Positions 1-10,374 are shown, counted from the stretch's first letter. The stretch is 64,000 nucleotides of DNA from Diplonema japonicum (GCA_964019335.1 OZ025700.1:186001-250000); one strand, 5' to 3'. Made by a program: numbers and translations. The notes: generated by a model from the sequence alone, not told the origin.

Positions 1-1440
1 GCGGGTCTCCTCTTCTTCTGCGCGTCTTTTTTCCACCTCATCTGCTTTACGAAGCTCTTCTTCCTCGGTTTTACGCTGCGCTGCTTCTTCTTCGGCCACG
101 CGGGTTTTTTCCTCTTCTTCCGCCTTGCGAATCTGCTCTTCAGCTCTACGCTGTTCTTCCTCTCGAGTTTTGCGGGCTTCTTCTTCTTGTTTTGCTGCTT
201 CTTCGGCTTTGCGGGTCTCCTCTTCTTCTGCGCGTCTTTTCTCCACCTCTTCTGCTTTACGAAGCTCTTCTTCCTCGGTTTTACGCTTCGCTGCTTCTTC
301 GGCCATACGGGCTTCTTCCTCTTCTTTTTCCGCTTTACGTGCCGCCTCTTCTTTGGCCCTGCTGGCTTCTTCCTCAGCTTTACGTTGGAGCGCTTCTTCT
401 TCGGTTCTACGTGTTGCCTCTGCGAGGCGGGTTTCAGCTTTGCGCATCTCAGCGAGAATCGCTTCTTGTTCTTCTTCTTCCCTGCGTGCCTCTTCCGCAA
501 GACGTTCTTGTGCCTCCAGCGCAAGACGTATCTCTTCCTCACTCTCTTCGTCATCGCTCTCAAGGATGCCCTCGACTCTGCAGCCGCCACCGTTGCTATG
601 TGTTTCATCTGTGGCTGCCTCCTCCAGCTCCTCGTGTGAGCCTCTTGCAGCTTCCCATTGCAGATGTGCTTCTAGGTTAGATGCGATGGTGCTGACGATT
701 TCTTCGGGCAACGCGAAGAGGTCAGTTGGCGGCCACGTGCCCTCCCACCAAGGGGGCTCTTGCGAAGTGAGGTGCATGCGGATGCTCTCAACAGACCGGC
801 GTTTGAAGGAGAGGCGCCGCATGGCGGCGGTATGCGCCTCTGCTGCCTGTTGCTTGTCCGCTTCCATTTTCTGCTTGACGAGATTTCTTGCTTCGAGGGT
901 GGCTTGCTGGGCTTCCTCGTCGGCAACACGCTCGGCCTGAAGGCGGGCTTTGCGCTGACGTTCAAGCGCAGCCACTGGGCATTCTTCCTCTTTAGCGGAC
1001 TCGCAAGTGAGGTTCAGGAAATCGAGGACATCCGGGGAGAGGTCAAGGTCTGAGAGGTTGTCGACCACCTCGGGGGACAAGGGGAGGACCTCATCTGTGA
1101 AGACCTCGACGAACAGTGCCGGGCCCCCTGTGGTCGAGTAGTAGACGATGTCATAGCCTTCGGAGGTCTCGAGGTGCAGCAGCTGCCCCTCTTCACTTGT
1201 CTTGATGTCTATGACAGTCGTTACCTCCTCCCGCTTCACCACCTCGCCCTCCCCCGTCAGCAGGTACAGCCCGTACTCTGTCAGGGCCAGCCCCTCAGCG
1301 GTCAACCCGCCTTCCGTCAGTATCACCTTTCCACTCCCACTGAAATGCAGAACCTCGTCTCCGTGATTCGTAGCAGCCTCGCTCTTCTCCTGCCACCCAA
1401 GGGCATCCCTCGCGGTATCGGGGCAGCTTAGTAAACCCAT
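1..1440 (-). CDS. Charged coiled-coil protein with PH/TH1-like N-terminus (partial)
   Basis: The gene reads from an ATG at 1440 to the left edge without a stop (480 codons), so the C-terminus is missing. It begins MGLLSC, a plausible N-myristoylation site with a nearby palmitoylatable Cys. Residues about 20-110 alternate short strands and turns, resembling a PH-like or myosin TH1-like lipid-binding fold (motif LTEYGLYLL followed by KR); this is a fold-level impression. From about residue 135 the chain becomes rich in Glu, Arg, Lys and Ala, with a TRP-rich interruption (PPWWEGTWPP) near 200. From about 280 to the edge it is a continuous charged helix of the MAP7/caldesmon type. DNA at 1-83 and 211-293 is almost identical, giving a 210-bp period (70 residues, ten heptads). 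A membrane-attached cytoskeletal or scaffold protein is likely, but the family is not identified. Confidence 0.8.
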   Translation of the reverse strand, partial: MGLLSCPDTARDALGWQEKSEAATNHGDEVLHFSGSGKVILTEGGLTAEGLALTEYGLYLLTGEGEVVKREEVTTVIDIKTSEEGQLLHLETSEGYDIVYYSTTGGPALFVEVFTDEVLPLSPEVVDNLSDLDLSPDVLDFLNLTCESAKEEECPVAALERQRKARLQAERVADEEAQQATLEARNLVKQKMEADKQQAAEAHTAAMRRLSFKRRSVESIRMHLTSQEPPWWEGTWPPTDLFALPEEIVSTIASNLEAHLQWEAARGSHEELEEAATDETHSNGGGCRVEGILESDDEESEEEIRLALEAQERLAEEARREEEEQEAILAEMRKAETRLAEATRRTEEEALQRKAEEEASRAKEEAARKAEKEEEEARMAEEAAKRKTEEEELRKAEEVEKRRAEEEETRKAEEAAKQEEEARKTREEEQRRAEEQIRKAEEEEKTRVAEEEAAQRKTEEEELRKADEVEKRRAEEEETR

Positions 1441-1597
1441 TGCGGCATTGCTATGTGTGTGTGGGAGGCGTCCCTGAGTTTATTTTTTCCCCCCCTTTTT
1501 CTTCCCTTCCCGGACGGGCGAAACAATAAAAAGAGGAAGGGAAAAAAAAAAAAATAATAATAATAATAAACAGGTAATAATAATAATAAAAAAGCGA
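1441..1597. repeat. Spacer with AAT microsatellite
   Basis: This spacer separates the coiled-coil gene from the next gene. It holds an A run near 1540-1552 followed by AAT/TAA trinucleotide repeats from about 1553 to 1590. No coding signal is visible. Confidence 0.7.
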
Positions 1598-2665
1598 TCA
1601 TTGAGCGATCGTGCCAGGGCTCCGCCCCAGCAAGTTAGCAGCCGACCAGACGTGTTCGCACCCGTCGCCCCGCTCTATCCTGTCGGCAAGGTCGGCGGCA
1701 ATGAGTTCCAAGTATGCCGCCATGTGCAGCGAATGGTGGCAGATAAGAGATGTTACGATAGGGAGAAGCGAATGCGGGGGCAGGGTGTGGGGCGGATGCA
1801 AGAAAACATCAGAATCTGGCGAGGAAATAGATAGCAAGACAGCCTCGAAAGGGGAGAGGCTTGGGGCAGCGGGAAGCAAGGAAAGAAGCTGCTCAAGCTC
1901 CTTCGACCCACAACGCGCAGCGGCTGCACAAGCTCTGACTAAAGTACCAACGTCAGTATACCGGAAAGCAATGATCACAGAGAGAACGTTTTCTTTGATG
2001 TCATCTGGAAGTTCTGACGACCAGTGTGCGATCACACGCCATCCGAGGGTGCTGACTGTCTCCACATTGTTCCCTTTTTCGTATTCCCGACGAACAGCCT
2101 CCTCAACCACACGGGAAAAGATGGACGGAGAGATTCGTTTCGACCGAACCAACATAATCTCAAGTTCTGTTGGGGTTGCCATGTCAAGCCAACCAACACC
2201 GGAAATATGTTTCTCGGAGTTTATCACGACATCTGGTAGGTTTAGAATACTTGCGTACCATACAACAGTTGCAACGTCGTGTCCTAGCCTCGTACCTTGT
2301 GAGGCGAATGAATCGAGGAGAAGTTTTTTCGTGTAGTTCGATAGTTCTCCGCCTTGTTCGCCGGTGCCTGCACGGATGAAGGATTCCAGTATACAGTTGC
2401 TGTCAAGGGCGTCGACAAAAAGGCTGGAGGCTGCCCACTGTAGTACGAGGTCTACCTGCTCCGCGCCGTTGCATTTTTCAAGCGTCTCGTGGAGTTGTTT
2501 CATCGTCGGGGCTCGCTTCAGGATTAAGTGCTTTGTTGTCGGCTTCCCCCCAAACCCTAGGGCGTTCTGATCCGCGTACGCCTTCAATGATGAGAAGTCA
2601 TTTTGTGTTGGAAGCCTTCTCAAAGAGTTGTGCGTCCTTTCAATTAGGCCGTATACCCTGCTCAT
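1598..2665 (-). CDS. Unrecognised alpha-helical protein
   Basis: This intronless gene encodes 355 residues. I chose the ATG at 2665 because the longer frame has no earlier ATG and because a good splice acceptor (pyrimidine-rich, ending CTCAG at 2673-2674) lies eight bases upstream. The protein starts MSRVYGLIERTHNSL and is almost entirely predicted helix, with repeated hydrophobic helix pairs of about 35 residues. That suggests a helical-repeat (HEAT, OPR or RAP-like) architecture. Kinetoplastid-type mitochondrial RNA factors look like this, but I see no diagnostic motif, so that is only a possibility. There is no transmembrane segment. The last residues are IAQ before TGA at 1598-1600. Confidence 0.75.
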   Translation of the reverse strand: MSRVYGLIERTHNSLRRLPTQNDFSSLKAYADQNALGFGGKPTTKHLILKRAPTMKQLHETLEKCNGAEQVDLVLQWAASSLFVDALDSNCILESFIRAGTGEQGGELSNYTKKLLLDSFASQGTRLGHDVATVVWYASILNLPDVVINSEKHISGVGWLDMATPTELEIMLVRSKRISPSIFSRVVEEAVRREYEKGNNVETVSTLGWRVIAHWSSELPDDIKENVLSVIIAFRYTDVGTLVRACAAAARCGSKELEQLLSLLPAAPSLSPFEAVLLSISSPDSDVFLHPPHTLPPHSLLPIVTSLICHHSLHMAAYLELIAADLADRIERGDGCEHVWSAANLLGRSPGTIAQ

Positions 2666-3027
2666 CCCCACCCTGAGATATACAATGTGGAAAATTAGAA
2701 GGGGCAACAAAAAAAAAAAAGTGGGGGGGTTTTTTTTTTGTCATGTCTGCTTTGTGTTTCCTTTTTTTTTTTTTTTTTTTTTTCTCTCTTTTTTTTTTTT
2801 TTTTTTTTTTTTCCTTCCCCGGGTACAAAGTTTTGATATCTCATCTTATGACAACGATATGCGGGTGGAGGGGGGCAGAGTATATATATATTTAAAAAAA
2901 GAAGAAAAAAGAGAGAGAGAGAGAGAACCGTTGTTTGTACGTGGGGTAGAAACCCTGGAGAAAGCTCATAAAACCGGTAAACACGATGTCAACGTTCCCT
3001 TTGTTTGAACAAGTCAAAGGCTCGTTC

Positions 3028-3073
<46 letters not shown>

Positions 3074-3250
3074 AAGCTGTATTTTTTCTTCCTCTTCCTC
3101 AATAATCTTTTTTTTTTTCTCTTTCACGCGAACTTTCATCAAAGAAGTTTTTTTTCCCCCCCCCTTTCTTGAGAGCCAAGAAATGAAGGAAAAAAATTGG
3201 GGTAGGGGGGATGAGAACAAGAAAAGCGATTTTTTTTTTTTTTTTTCTTT
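2666..3250. other. Gene-free homopolymer spacer
   Basis: This 585-bp spacer is dominated by T runs (2762-2815), a GA stretch (2911-2926) and long A runs (3031-3072), ending in a T run at 3231-3246. The apparent reading frames here are poly-Lys or poly-Phe artefacts. An acceptor for the gene at 1598-2665 lies at 2673-2674. I see no gene. Confidence 0.8.
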
Positions 3251-4012
3251 TTACGACGCAGACCCACCAGCAGCGTCCCCCCGCTGGATAAACAGAGCCT
3301 TGTCCAGGAGGGAAATGCCTTTGAAATCGGCGTTTGCTTGGGGAACGCACGCAACAGCATCAAGTCCTTCGGTCGAGGTGAGAAACCCCGGTTTCACACG
3401 GGAGACCTTTCCAGCAGAAGAATGAATGTATGCAGCGAAGGGGAAGAGGCCAGCAGCCTCTGACACATCGACATCTGCTGAATGGAGCCTAGTCTGTTTG
3501 ATAAAAGCTGCAACACCTCTCATGAAGGTGGCTTTGTCTGATGCTCCTTTCACGAGTTCTGTACGGCCTCCAAGGGTGTTGAATTTGAAAGCTGGGATGG
3601 ACTTCCCCGGCTTGCCATAGGCAATTGCCTTTGCAACGGGTGTTTTACTGTACACCATAAACAAAATACCGTTCTGTGAGGGTTCGTACACTAGGTACAT
3701 CCCCGGTCCGTTCCACGACATCCCCTCCAGCGGTTCTTCGACCTTCGGTAGAGTTGGTGTTGTTTTCGACAGTACGTTCTTCCTCTGCACCTCTGGTACA
3801 GATTTTCTGGGTCCTGCTAGCTTCTCGCAGCCCATTATCCCCGCTGCTACCTTTTCCGCTGCTGCTTTACAGTCCTTTTCGTCAGATGCACCTTCGAGGG
3901 CCTTCAAGTACTCCTTTGGTGTTACGATTTTCGAACTCCCGCTCAACTTCAACGCCATGTTTAAGAACCCCAACCCAGACAACGTGGCTGTATCGTCTGA
4001 CCTTCCAACCAT
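3251..4012 (-). CDS. Unrecognised 253-residue protein
   Basis: The frame runs from an ATG at 4012 to a TAA at 3251-3253 with no intron. A T-rich acceptor (TTTTTTTTCAG) lies about 45 bases upstream of the ATG. The N-terminal third is helical (MALKLSGSSK, PKEYLKALEG) with a Lys/Pro linker near 70-90. The central part has a strand-rich segment, MYLVYEPSQNGILFMVY, followed by a basic stretch. The C-terminus is Gly/Ala/Ser rich. There is no transmembrane helix or signal peptide. I do not recognise the family; low complexity is limited and codon use resembles the neighbours, so a real gene is likely. Confidence 0.7.
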   Translation of the reverse strand: MVGRSDDTATLSGLGFLNMALKLSGSSKIVTPKEYLKALEGASDEKDCKAAAEKVAAGIMGCEKLAGPRKSVPEVQRKNVLSKTTPTLPKVEEPLEGMSWNGPGMYLVYEPSQNGILFMVYSKTPVAKAIAYGKPGKSIPAFKFNTLGGRTELVKGASDKATFMRGVAAFIKQTRLHSADVDVSEAAGLFPFAAYIHSSAGKVSRVKPGFLTSTEGLDAVACVPQANADFKGISLLDKALFIQRGDAAGGSAS

Positions 4013-4465
4013 TTCTTTTTGTGTGTATTTTCTTTTTTTGTTGTGGAGGGGTCCCTGAAAAAAAATGTAGTGGTGTTCTGGAAAAAAAAGGGGGGGGACT
4101 GAAGAATGTACAAATCACAACTTAAAGGAACAGATATTTTGCTGGAGGGGGGGTGGAGGGGGGACAGAAACGAGAGACCTCAAAAAAAAGAAACAAAAAA
4201 ATATTGCGAGGGGGGAAAAAAAAAGGGAGGGAAGAGAAAGAGACGCATCCCCCATCCCACCTTTTTCTTTTTCCCCCATTTTTTTTTCTTTCCATCTCTT
4301 TTCCAACCCTCTATTGCCTTATGTGTTTTTTTTTTTTTTTTTTTTTTTTTTTATTCCCTTCTTTTTCGTCCTCTCGTTGTTCCCCTGGCTAGATCGAGGG
4401 AGGGGGGGAATATCAGAGTGAAACAATTTTTTTTTTCCTCCAAAAAAAAAACCAAACCCGCGCCT
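4013..4465. other. Gene-free homopolymer spacer
   Basis: This 453-bp spacer contains G runs (4089-4096, 4148-4155), A runs and a 30-base T run around 4327-4352. It includes the likely 5' leader of the gene ending at 4012. I see no coding sequence. Confidence 0.75.
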
Positions 4466-5789
4466 TTAATCTTTCGCCTCATTACCTTCCAGCGATCGCA
4501 TGGCTTGAGGGGTGTACCCACCCATAGGGAACATGGTATGTCCTATAGTGATGCCAATGGCAAGGAGGAATGCAAGAGTTCCAACGGCGCAGTAAGTTGC
4601 TCCGAGAACGGTGTTGTCCGCCCCGACCCATGTACGAGAGGCAAGGATGATCTTTTTATCCCCGAAGGACGAGGTGTCATAGCGATCCTGCACCTCAATG
4701 GTGTAGTTGCCGGGAGTGAGGTCGCGCGTGATTTTCCTGTGCAACTTCTTGAAGTTTGGGACGCTCGCGGGTCTGGACCACACCATGAAATCGTAATCGT
4801 CCTGCCGCGGGATCCGATGCCCCCACTCCCTCCAGTAATAGCCGTTTGTGAGGTATTCGCCTCCTCTTGGGACCGTCTTCCCAGTATCGTCCGTTACGTG
4901 CTCAACATTTTCGATTCCCTCGTGTGTGATGGTGCCGTCTGAACGGTCGAACCCCTTGAACCTTACTTTACGGTCGCCTGACCACGCGATGTCGGACTTT
5001 TCGCAATTGTTCGCAACGGTGTTTCCGTCCACGTTGCTCCCTCCCAAAGGGGTGCCTTTGTGGTCGAAGTCGGAGGTGTTGCAGACAAGGCTGAGCGTTC
5101 CCGGTGACTGTCCCACTACTTGACTGGATTGAAAAAAAAATTTTTTTTTCCCCGCCCCCCCCTGGGACATACTACAAGTTGTATGTGTCATTGAAAAAAG
5201 TGTACGCTATCTGCCCGCACGGAAGGAGGTTCCACGATGCCATGTCCCGTGATTCTGGTGTTCCGTTGGTGAAGTTCACAATGTAGTGTCCTTGTTGCGA
5301 TTGCTGCCCGTATGTTATGTAAGGAGGGCACGCGGTAGCATCTTCACAACTGCAGCTCCCGCCGCCTTGGAGTTGCTCATCGGATCTTGACCTAACTAGG
5401 TACCTGAAATTCTGGTTGTAACTTGTCAATTTGTAGTACAGAAAAACTGGTGCGGTGATGGTTTCGGTGATTTCAAAGGTGACGTTGGTCTTGCAGTGAT
5501 CTACTACGTCCCAAGGATCAGGGTTGGGGCCTGACAGTGAAACTTTTCTGTCCCAGGTGCATGGCGGGTTTCCATCGACACCTTGATAAGGGATTTGAAC
5601 CTCTTTCACGCGGTCAGAAGCGATCAGGACCAAGGCTCCTAATGGGATGAACACGGCAGCAACCAGCACCATAGCACTGATGACCCATGGAGCGGAGTGC
5701 ATCGGGTACCAGTGATCCATTCTCATTTCCCTCATTTTTATCCAAAATTTCTCCTTTTTGACATCTTCTCCGCTCTCGGTCGATGGCAT
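4466..5789 (-). CDS. CDC50: CDC50/LEM3 family P4-ATPase beta subunit
   Basis: Two exons, 5789-5173 and 5123-4466, join to 424 residues. The 49-bp intron (5124-5172) begins GTATGT and ends CAATCCAG, and joining restores the frame. CDC50 proteins are obligate partners of phospholipid flippases in ER, Golgi and plasma membrane. Supporting signals are a short cytosolic N-terminus, a first membrane helix at about 36-58, a large lumenal domain with N-glycosylation sites and paired cysteines, the family signature YYKLTSYNQNFRYLVRSRS and LLPCGQIAYTFFNDTYN, and a second helix near 385-410. The ATG at 5789 gives a normal-length N-tail; the upstream in-frame extension is poly-Lys from A runs and is rejected. 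No P4-ATPase gene lies in the window. Confidence 0.95.
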
Positions 5790-6577
5790 TTTTATTTGTT
5801 TCCCTTTTTTTTTTTTTTTTTTTCCTTCCTCCCCCTCCCACTCTCCTTTTTTTATTTTTTGTTTTCTTGTATTGAAAAACGATTTATATTGAATAAACAC
5901 AAGGCTGAAGAATAAAGCGTATAAAAAAAAAAGTGGGGGAAAAAAAGGAGGGGGGGGGGGAGATTAAAAAAGAAGAAAATGAGATCCTATCCCCTCGCCT
6001 CCATTTTTTTTAAATGGCAGGGGTAGGGGAACCAGGACCATGTCAAAAAAAAAAGTTTTTTTTTTTGAAACATCTTCTCTAAATAAAGAAAATAAAAAAG
6101 GAAAAAACTGTGAGAGGAAAAATACAAAAAAGAAAAAGGCAAAGAAGAAGAAAAAAAAGGTGTAGTAAAGAGAAGAAGGAAATGAGCAGGAGGGGGGTTG
6201 GGAAGTATTTCTTCCGTATTTATGATAATAGAGATTCGAAAGTGGGGGAAAGGAAAACAATGTAAAAAAAAACAAAGGGAAAGAAAGGAAAGAAGAAAAA
6301 AAAAACACCAGCAAGTACCGGCGAAAAGAAAGAAAAGAGGAAAAAAAATCACCTAAAGAAAACAAATAATTTATTAAAAAAAAAAGGGGCTGTTAACAGC
6401 AGTCTCAATCGAAGATCTAGGCCCTCCCAACAAACAAATGGTAGATATATCCACCGTTACTATGAAAAGGCCACATCCCCGGAAAAGTTGCATCAGGCAT
6501 TTCCTTCCCTTTTTTTTTTTTTTTTTTTTTTTCTTTTTTTTTTAAATCATTCTTATCATCTTCAAACGTGGGAGATG

Positions 6578-6626
<49 letters not shown>

Positions 6627-6766
6627 CATATAAAGATAGAAGTTCGGGGTGCTAGGTGAAAACGAGAAATTAATTCACTATGATAGGAAACGAAGTGGTA
6701 AAAACAACGCTTCTCAACTAAGAGGGGGAGGAGGGGGGGGGGGGGGGGATGCGCGAAAAAACTCTT
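5790..6766. other. Gene-free homopolymer spacer
   Basis: This 977-bp spacer is made of A, T and purine-rich runs, including T runs at 6509-6541 and a 47-base A run around 6579-6625. A plausible acceptor for the CDC50 gene (TTCTTCAG) lies near 5904-5905. The frames here are Phe/Ser or Lys artefacts. A G run at 6737-6748 precedes the first ABCG 3' end. I see no gene. Confidence 0.75.
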
Positions 6767-8743
6767 TTACTGCTGAACCGCAGTCTTGCCCTTCCTCACC
6801 AACACAAGCCATGCAAGAACACGCAAGATCACAGTGTAGCTTATGAGAATGAGGAAGGTTCTTGCAACAGAACCGTCCTGAAGGCCGAGCTGCGTGACTA
6901 CCTCGTCGCCATGCGTGTAGGTGGCATTTTCAGTGGTGATGTTGACATCGAGAACACGGTCCTCAAACTCGTTAATAATGGCACCCTCGAACGACCACTT
7001 GATGAAGGAGCAGTGCTGAAGCCACTCCAACCATGTGGGGATGTCCTGCACGAAGAACCCAGCAAGCAACATGAACGGAAGGAAGATCAACGGCCCGAGA
7101 AGGATCGCCAGCTCCAGCGTCGGGGCCATTGCGGAGATCAACAACCCAAACGACTGTGCCACCAACGACGTCCAAATAATAATCGCCGTAAGCGTCCAGA
7201 ACGCCTCCGCACTGTCCCTCAACCCGATCATCCAGTACGGGATCGACAGGAACAGAGTAGGGAAGAACATCATGAAAGGAAGCTCGACAAACGTTTTCGT
7301 CAAAAAGTAAGCTGAAATGCTGTACAGCGACGCTTGCGTCTCACGCAGTACCAAACCCAACTCAACGGGGAAGGAGTGCAGCACACCCATCATAGGAAGC
7401 ATCGACTGGTTCACCATAACAAAGAATATCGCGCCCTGCTTCGCACGCACGCCGAGCGTGTCGTCGTCAAGGTCGAAGAACACCAACCCGAGCAGCAGCC
7501 CAAGCACAACAGACTGTACCACACGCGCCTTCGACAGCGCAGGGTTCCGCAGCACATTCCTGAAAGTCCTGCTTGACAGTGCCATCAGTTGCCTCCCGAA
7601 CCCCACTGCGTAGCCGGAGTACTCTCTCATGTCGTGTTCCCTCTGAAGGTCTTCGACCTCCTTTGAATCCTTCCCAGCAGGGGTGTCAGGAGGGGAGTTG
7701 TCCTCAGGGAGGTACGGTGTTACGTCCTGCTTTTCCCACTCATCAGCTGCCTTGTCGGCGAAGTACCCAGCCGTGGTAGCGTAGTCCCTCAGGGCAGCAG
7801 ATTCATCGGAGCCCACACCTGTTCGGAGAAGCTTCATGTAGAAGTCAGGTGGGTTGCTGTATGTTGGGCAGGTGTACCCAATGTTCTTGAAGTATTCCAT
7901 TGATTTGTCTGCTGCGCCACTGTACACCACACGGCCCATTGCAAGGAGGAGGAGTTGAGTGAACTTCTTGAAAATCTGCGATGATGGTTGATGGATGGTG
8001 CAAATAACAGTGCGTCCTGCCTCTGCAAGGTTCGACAAGGTATCAATCACAGACTCTGCTGTGAAGGAGTCGAGGCCTGTTGTGGGCTCGTCGAGAAGCA
8101 GGATGTCAGGGTCGGGGATCAGAACAAGACCGATCGCCACCCTCTTCCTCTCCCCTCCGGAGATCCCACGACCACCGACAGCGTTCGACCCGATCATGCT
8201 GTCCGCCACCATCTGAAGACCGAGCTCAGCGATGGTGTCATCCACACGCTTGGTGCGTTCCTCCACAGTGGTGGACTCAGGGAGTTGTAGATCAGCAGCG
8301 AAGGTGAGTGCCTCCCTGACTGTCTGGGTGGGCATGAGCTTGTCGTCCTGCATGACGTAGCCAAGACGCCTCTGCATGGGGATCGTGCGGTAGTCCTTCC
8401 CATTCACCTTCACTATCCCCTCGCTCGGTGTGATCCTGTTCGCAAGCACGTTCAGCATCGTTGTCTTCCCTGCACCGGTCGCTCCCATGATGGCGGTGAG
8501 GGATCTCGGCGGGATCGTGAGGTTGATGTCCTTGAGGATCATCTTTGAGCAGATTGCCTTGCCCCCATCAGGGTCGGAGATCGTCACGTCGTACACCACC
8601 TTCTCCACAGAGACCCTCTGACGTTCCCTCATGGACTTCTGGAGGGCAAGTCCCTTGCCACCAGCGCTAGCCGAAGGGCTGAGGGAAGGGGAGGTCTTGG
8701 GTGCCTCTTCGTTGATAGGCTCGTTCGAGATATCCTGAGTCAT
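6767..8743 (-). CDS. ABCG half-transporter, array copy 1
   Basis: A 658-residue intronless ABC transporter of the white/ABCG type, with the nucleotide-binding domain (NBD) first and six membrane helices after. ATP site: Walker A GATGAGKT at 87-94, Q-loop MQDDKL near 131-136, signature ISGGE at 194-198, Walker B DILLLDEP with catalytic Glu219, switch His251. The membrane half (about 390-655) has the ABCG pattern RETQASLYSISAYF and PYWMIGL. Family members dimerise and move sterols, lipids or xenobiotics out of the cytosol; the substrate here is unknown. It ends in VQQ like its neighbours. An acceptor CCACCAG lies at 8769-8770, 26 bases before the ATG. Its membrane half and the segment VLDVNITTENAT match copy 7 best, although they sit at opposite ends of the array. 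Confidence 0.95.
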   Translation of the reverse strand: MTQDISNEPINEEAPKTSPSLSPSASAGGKGLALQKSMRERQRVSVEKVVYDVTISDPDGGKAICSKMILKDINLTIPPRSLTAIMGATGAGKTTMLNVLANRITPSEGIVKVNGKDYRTIPMQRRLGYVMQDDKLMPTQTVREALTFAADLQLPESTTVEERTKRVDDTIAELGLQMVADSMIGSNAVGGRGISGGERKRVAIGLVLIPDPDILLLDEPTTGLDSFTAESVIDTLSNLAEAGRTVICTIHQPSSQIFKKFTQLLLLAMGRVVYSGAADKSMEYFKNIGYTCPTYSNPPDFYMKLLRTGVGSDESAALRDYATTAGYFADKAADEWEKQDVTPYLPEDNSPPDTPAGKDSKEVEDLQREHDMREYSGYAVGFGRQLMALSSRTFRNVLRNPALSKARVVQSVVLGLLLGLVFFDLDDDTLGVRAKQGAIFFVMVNQSMLPMMGVLHSFPVELGLVLRETQASLYSISAYFLTKTFVELPFMMFFPTLFLSIPYWMIGLRDSAEAFWTLTAIIIWTSLVAQSFGLLISAMAPTLELAILLGPLIFLPFMLLAGFFVQDIPTWLEWLQHCSFIKWSFEGAIINEFEDRVLDVNITTENATYTHGDEVVTQLGLQDGSVARTFLILISYTVILRVLAWLVLVRKGKTAVQQ

Positions 8744-9710
8744 TTTTCCTTCTCTTTTTTTTTATAACCTGGTGGAAAGGTGCGAATCGCAGAAAGGTCA
8801 GATGAATAATTCAACAATCTGATAAATTGACTACGCAGGTACCAGCAGCCCATTCTTATCGAAGGAGAAACGATCGCATTTTTTTTTTTTTTTTCACCAG
8901 CAAACAAAGTAAAACAGAAAAGCGATCTTTTTTTTTTTTTTCTTGGTTTTCTTTTTGCCCCTCTTTCATATTTACTTCAAGACTAGGCTTGCGGTGATAA
9001 GAATAAGCTGTTCGTTTTTTTTTTTTTTTTTTTTTTTATATATGGAGAAAATGGAGCTAAAGGAGATGGGGGAGAGCAAACTATAAGGTTGTGAAACTTC
9101 CTTCGCGCAAGTAATCACAACAGTATGGGGAGGTTCAGAGCTTCACACCACAAGTGTGCGAGAAAAAGAAGTCAGATCGTTAAGGCCGCTTTGCAAAAGA
9201 CAAGCCACAAAAAAGAAAAAAAGAAGGGGAGGAACATATCAACTAAGAAAACAAAGAAAAACGAGAAGAAAAAAAAAAAAAAAAAAAAAAACACACAACG
9301 GAAAAGAAAAGTTGATTGGTTTTGCGTTGTGGATGTACACAGTTCCCTCTCACTTTGGCTAGCTTAAGGGGGTGTTGTCACACCTGGGTCCTGTGCTCCC
9401 AAAAAAAAAAGGGGGGGTAAATCACTAAAGTACGGAGGAGATCCACATCGCCCGTAAAAAAAAAAAAAAAAATCGACCTTCGGCTTCCTTGGCCGAAATG
9501 CTTGGGGGGAATAGTGTGACGCTCATAAGTTTGTGCGCACGAGCGGGTGAGTTACATAGATTATATTAAAACTCATAGTAAAAGACAACCCCCACTGGAG
9601 GACAGCCTCTTGTGGTGTGAGTTCCTATCTATTAATGCTCCCCTTCTGGAGCATAGCCTTCGTTCCTATTAAAATAAGACCTGCCTGTTGGAACAAAAAA
9701 AAATATGAGT
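8744..9710. other. Gene-free spacer with small hairpin
   Basis: The spacer contains T runs (8879-8894, 9016-9037), A-rich stretches and an otherwise ordinary block at 9480-9660. A 7-bp hairpin (ATGCTCC/GGAGCAT, loop 6) lies at 9635-9654. A 19-bp motif at 9528-9546 recurs with one mismatch at 34900-34918. I see no coding sequence. Confidence 0.6.
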
Positions 9711-10047
9711 TAAAGGAGGCCGGTGTTGGCGGCGCCCTGCACAAGAACTGTCTACTTGATTACAGGGGGCGCGCCGCGGCCGAGTTGTAGCTTCTTCTGC
9801 GTTCCGCGTCGTGTCCTTAATGCGTGCGGTGTACAGCTCAACCCCGGTGCGTCCCGGGTAACCAAGATTCTGCGCTCGTGCAGTTTGCTGCCTGTTCGTC
9901 ACCCTGAGCATCTGCATTTTGTTCTTCCACTCGGGCGCTACCGGTGATGACCGACGAGGAGGTCAACAGCGAACAACACATCTGATGTTTTTCTTATATT
10001 TTCATGTTATCCCCACCACCAAAAAAAAAAAAAAAAAAAAAAAAAAA
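9711..10047 (+). repeat. SINE-like dispersed repeat, copy A (longest)
   Basis: A 310-bp GC-richer block starts TAAAGGAGGCC and ends CATGTTATCCCCACCACC, followed by a 27-base A run (10021-10047). Related copies occur at 10375-10529 and 58674-58891, all in the same orientation. Copies A and C share the same 3' end, with A-rich sequence after it. The defined ends, trailing A run and non-coding body suggest a short retroposon. I cannot identify a tRNA-like A/B box, so the origin is unknown. A frame on the opposite strand (9669-9917) is open but not clearly coding. Confidence 0.65.
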
Positions 10048-10374
10048 CACTTTTTTTTGTTTTATCTCCTCGGCAGAATTTTTACAAATTTATCAGCCAG
10101 CGTCTTTTTTTTTTTTTTTTTTTTTTTGCTTTTTCCTCGTTTTACCCAAAGAGCGGTAAAATAACAAAAACAAAAAACAAAAACAAAAATGAGAAAACCG
10201 GCACGAATAATACCGGAGATAAAGCGAATCTTATTGGGAACTTTTTTTTTCAACTAATAAGAATCATGCATTTTCCAACACGTACTCCCCCCCCCGCCTC
10301 AAGGGTTTATAAAGGAGACCTTCCCCCTGCGTTACCCGTACGCACACAGCAAAAAAAAATACATTTTTAAGAGA

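Noticed and set aside
125-940. Long plus-strand open frame rich in Ser, Arg and Leu
   Set aside because: It is the antisense of the Glu/Arg/Lys coiled-coil gene; GAA/GAG-rich codons read backwards as Ser/Leu codons, and it lacks an ATG.
2640-3363. Lys-rich and Phe-rich small frames around homopolymers
   Set aside because: They consist of AAA/TTT codons from A and T runs and have no conserved content; the same applies at 5964-6629, 36157-36776, 38061-38873, 41007-41440, 47315-47638, 48708-49296 and 52787-53615.
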